In this document: positions 61,841 to 64,000 of the stretch, piece by piece
Numbering within the stretch: position 1 is the first letter of the stretch
How the letters are laid out: each line of letters opens with the position of its first letter
IMG/VR virus record: IMGVR_UViG_3300008459_000031
Span: 1-64,000 of that record
Strand: one strand, 5' to 3'
Length of the DNA stretch: 64,000 nucleotides
Origin: a virus
Made by a program: the position numbers and the translations under genes
Notes under the pieces: generated by a model
The model's database searches: none
What the model was told of the DNA's origin: nothing
The model's input: the letters and a program-made list of their open reading frames with translations, nothing else

Positions 61841-63595
61841 CTATTTTTTCACTTTATGTATTTTTTGACAAGTGTAACATTTATCTTTAACTCCACCTAG
61901 TTTCTTTTTCTTTTTATTATCTAAGAAACCAGTTTTAATAGCACCAGTCACTGGTACAGCTTCTTCCATATCTGGGGAATACTTTGTAAGAATTGGGTTT
62001 TTACTTTCATAGGGTAGTGCTGGTGGTATAATAGTATATTTAGTATTAATATACTGTTTGTAACTATCTTGTCCTATTGTATTAATAACTTTTTGCTTAG
62101 CTTCTTCAGATATATTCGGATCAGATAGGAATTCATCAAGATATCCTTCAGACACTTTATTAAGATCTTCATAAGATAAAATAGGCTGTTCCCCATACTC
62201 AGAAAATTTATAAAAGTTACTTACATTGTTTACAAATCTATCTTCAAGCCTAGTATAGAAATCTTTACGAACTTTATCAGGATTTACTGTTTTAGCTCTT
62301 TCTTTTCTTTCTTCGTCTGTCTCTATATTAATAGTCGACCCGAAGAACGGTCCTGGTACGTTTTTCGTAGGATCAGATGATTGTTCTACATACTTATTTC
62401 TAAGTATCTCATCATCATCAGATGGTTTATAGGATTTTACGTAGTCTTTACTATTAGCAATACCTGAACCAGCATAAGCAAGTTGTGTACTTAAATGCAT
62501 AGGATTTTTTTGATATCCTGTTTTACCTGCTTCATAATTAAAGCATCCTGGTTCTTTACATAACCTATTTTGTGCTGGAAAAGATCTATAGTATTGTGCT
62601 AAATCTTGACCTTCAAAACCGTCTACTCCTTCTTCTATTGGCTTTAATAATGGAATGCAATTACCATTAATATCTTTAAAATATCCATCAGGACAACCTG
62701 GACCCATTCCTTTAAATCCACCTTCCTTTTTATTTTCATTAGAATGCTCTGACATATCCTTACCGAGTCCTATAGCATTTAATATCTGCTGCCAAGGGAT
62801 ATATTTATTTACAGGTTTTACACCTTGTTTTACATACTTAATTTTTCCAAACTTACCTAAAGCAGGAACAGCACCAAACATTTCTAAACCTTCTTCAGGA
62901 GTTGGATCTTTTCTTCCAGATTCTTTCCAACTTCTATATGCTCTTTTAGCATCATCATGAGATAAAACCCCTGTTGGATCTATAAATTCTAAAACATCTT
63001 CGGTTATATCATCTTTACCCCATTGTTTATAAAAGTCGGGTACTTGATTCCAATATATTTCTTCTTGCAATGTAGAGTTTCTTATTGGTCTAAAGTTAGG
63101 AAGGGATTGAGTAATTCCTAAATTTGGATAACTAGTTGTATCAAATCTATTACGTTTAACTTCTACCGGATTTAAAGTATTCATAGGTGGAAGTAGTGGA
63201 GGATCTGTCTTGAATCCCCCTTTAGCAAATATGGCTCTCCCCTTGTAAGACCCAGTTTGATTAGGTACTATCCCTACATTAGTTTGTTTAGATGAATCTA
63301 CTAATTCAGTATTTGCAGGTTGTACGTTTAACGGTACATTAGCTTGTACAGATGGGGGACTAGACGGAACCTGAGGTACTTGAGGTTGAAATTGAGGTTG
63401 AGCCTGTGGCTGTTGTAAAGTTTGAGCCCCTACAAAATCTGACATTTGCTGGGCTTGTTGCATTCTTTGTTCTTGTTGATATTCTGCTATTAAATCTTTA
63501 CCTTGGCTATAAGCTGCAAACACATCTAAGATGCTTCCAGGATAACCTGCAGCTCTTGCTTTATATAGTAATTCTTTTCTAGTATTATTATCCAT
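61841..63595 (-). CDS. virion-type protein with Gly-Gly and CP motifs (584 aa)
   Basis: N-terminal helix (KELLYKARAAGYPGSILDVFAAYSQGKDLIAEY, read in part) is a start I associate with virion proteins of Bacteroidota phages. Next comes a Gln/Pro-rich linker (about 50-100), then a helical middle. A two-Cys loop CPDGYFKDINGNCIP follows GG in KKEGGFKGMGPG. The C-terminus ends KKKLGGVKDKCYTCQKIHKVKK (read in part), a Gly-Gly motif followed by a CxxC. It thus shares both short motifs with the 1300-aa protein. Probably a minor head or ejected protein. Confidence 0.65.
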   Translation of the reverse strand: MDNNTRKELLYKARAAGYPGSILDVFAAYSQGKDLIAEYQQEQRMQQAQQMSDFVGAQTLQQPQAQPQFQPQVPQVPSSPPSVQANVPLNVQPANTELVDSSKQTNVGIVPNQTGSYKGRAIFAKGGFKTDPPLLPPMNTLNPVEVKRNRFDTTSYPNLGITQSLPNFRPIRNSTLQEEIYWNQVPDFYKQWGKDDITEDVLEFIDPTGVLSHDDAKRAYRSWKESGRKDPTPEEGLEMFGAVPALGKFGKIKYVKQGVKPVNKYIPWQQILNAIGLGKDMSEHSNENKKEGGFKGMGPGCPDGYFKDINGNCIPLLKPIEEGVDGFEGQDLAQYYRSFPAQNRLCKEPGCFNYEAGKTGYQKNPMHLSTQLAYAGSGIANSKDYVKSYKPSDDDEILRNKYVEQSSDPTKNVPGPFFGSTINIETDEERKERAKTVNPDKVRKDFYTRLEDRFVNNVSNFYKFSEYGEQPILSYEDLNKVSEGYLDEFLSDPNISEEAKQKVINTIGQDSYKQYINTKYTIIPPALPYESKNPILTKYSPDMEEAVPVTGAIKTGFLDNKKKKKLGGVKDKCYTCQKIHKVKK

Positions 63596-63601
63596 ATAAG
63601 A

Positions 63602-63991
63602 TTACGATAAAAACTTAAGTTTATATTTAGCAGAATTTAGACTAGATTTTATAGCATCTAAATCATTTACAATTTCCGTGTATGTAATTGTGTCTTGCAG
63701 TTTACTTATTTTATCGTGAAGCTCCTCTATATAACTTATAGCTTCTTTAACTGATTTTAACTTTGGGGCAGATACTTCTGGGTAATCTAAGATTTCCCCA
63801 GTTACTCCTTGGTAACCTTCAGCAATTGTATCTGCTTGTCCTGGTAAAGATTCATATAATTCATTAAGAGCTTTGTGAGCTGAGTAACTTCCAGGCCCAG
63901 TAACTGTTAAATGTAGGATATGAAATTTATTAGCTGCATCTAACATCTCTACTACTACAGATCCAACATTTATTTTAGATGCTTTTTGCAT
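63602..63991 (-). CDS. Dps/ferritin-like protein (129 aa)
   Basis: Helical bundle with FHILHLTVTG (H24 and H27), SAHKALNELYESL (H39, E44) and DTIAEGYQG (D54, E58). This set of His, Asp and Glu is the ferroxidase layout of the Dps/ferritin-like superfamily, and I recognise it as a DUF5856-like phage member. A late phage gene of this kind could bind iron or DNA, or may simply use the bundle as a structural part. It is the rightmost complete gene; its ATG is nine bases from the window edge. Confidence 0.75.
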   Translation of the reverse strand: MQKASKINVGSVVVEMLDAANKFHILHLTVTGPGSYSAHKALNELYESLPGQADTIAEGYQGVTGEILDYPEVSAPKLKSVKEAISYIEELHDKISKLQDTITYTEIVNDLDAIKSSLNSAKYKLKFLS

Positions 63992-64000
63992 CTTATCTAT

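Noticed and set aside
1-64000. tRNA genes, CRISPR arrays, insertion sequences or integrase
   Set aside because: Gaps between genes are almost all below 110 bases; none holds a cloverleaf, spaced repeats, transposase or integrase motif. A covariance-model scan would settle the tRNA point.

Overview
The window looks like the central part of a lytic crAss-like phage genome (order Crassvirales) with a Bacteroidota host. The evidence is: a 2,367-residue virion RNA polymerase with a DFDVD metal-binding motif; two further giant proteins beside it; a crAss-type major capsid protein; two oppositely oriented gene blocks that converge; an rIIA/rIIB pair; and very A+T-rich DNA. The host call rests on promoter-like TTTG-N19-TAnnTTTG boxes and a Bacteroidota-style signal peptide. 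All three stop codons terminate genes in the usual way, including in the late block. No tRNA, CRISPR array, integrase or insertion sequence was seen.

Plus-strand block (1 to about 18.9 kb): replication, recombination and repair. A chain of small overlapping genes (including an HNH endonuclease and a 43-codon gene) leads into a family A DNA polymerase. Then come small accessory proteins, a DnaA domain IV-like DNA-binding protein, an SF2 helicase, a DnaB-like SF4 helicase, a Sak4-like ATPase, a probable ssDNA-binding protein with an acidic tail, a strong terminator, a DnaG-like primase, a PD-(D/E)XK nuclease, rIIA and rIIB homologues, a FEN-type 5'-3' exonuclease, a family 1 uracil-DNA glycosylase and a DUF1599 protein. 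The block ends with a small membrane protein and a secreted protein. Together these supply most of a replisome (polymerase, primase, two helicases, SSB, primer-removing nuclease) plus uracil repair and annealing.

Minus-strand block (64 to 18.9 kb, read right to left): virion genes. Order: Dps/ferritin-like protein, a 584-aa virion-type protein, acidic scaffold-like protein, major capsid protein, two conserved head/neck proteins, a probable auxiliary capsid protein, a Cys-rich protein, a fibre-like protein, small proteins, an HTH-calcineurin phosphoesterase, neck and ring proteins, a large tail protein of 1,623 aa, and five large probable ejected proteins of 1,300, 791, 2,222, 2,367 and 1,515 aa. 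These last five form an ejection cargo that would carry an RNA polymerase, two HExxH zincin-like domains and an ADP-ribosyltransferase-like domain into the host. Terminators after the capsid gene and after the auxiliary capsid gene suggest separately dosed late transcripts.

Terminase, portal and lysis enzyme were not recognised here and probably lie beyond the right edge. Most interesting for follow-up: the polyvalent giant proteins, Lys-rich double-glycine motifs and a short two-Cys motif shared between late proteins, a motif shared upstream of two late transcription units, and TAnnTTTG boxes placed 4-5 nt from the start codons of three late genes.
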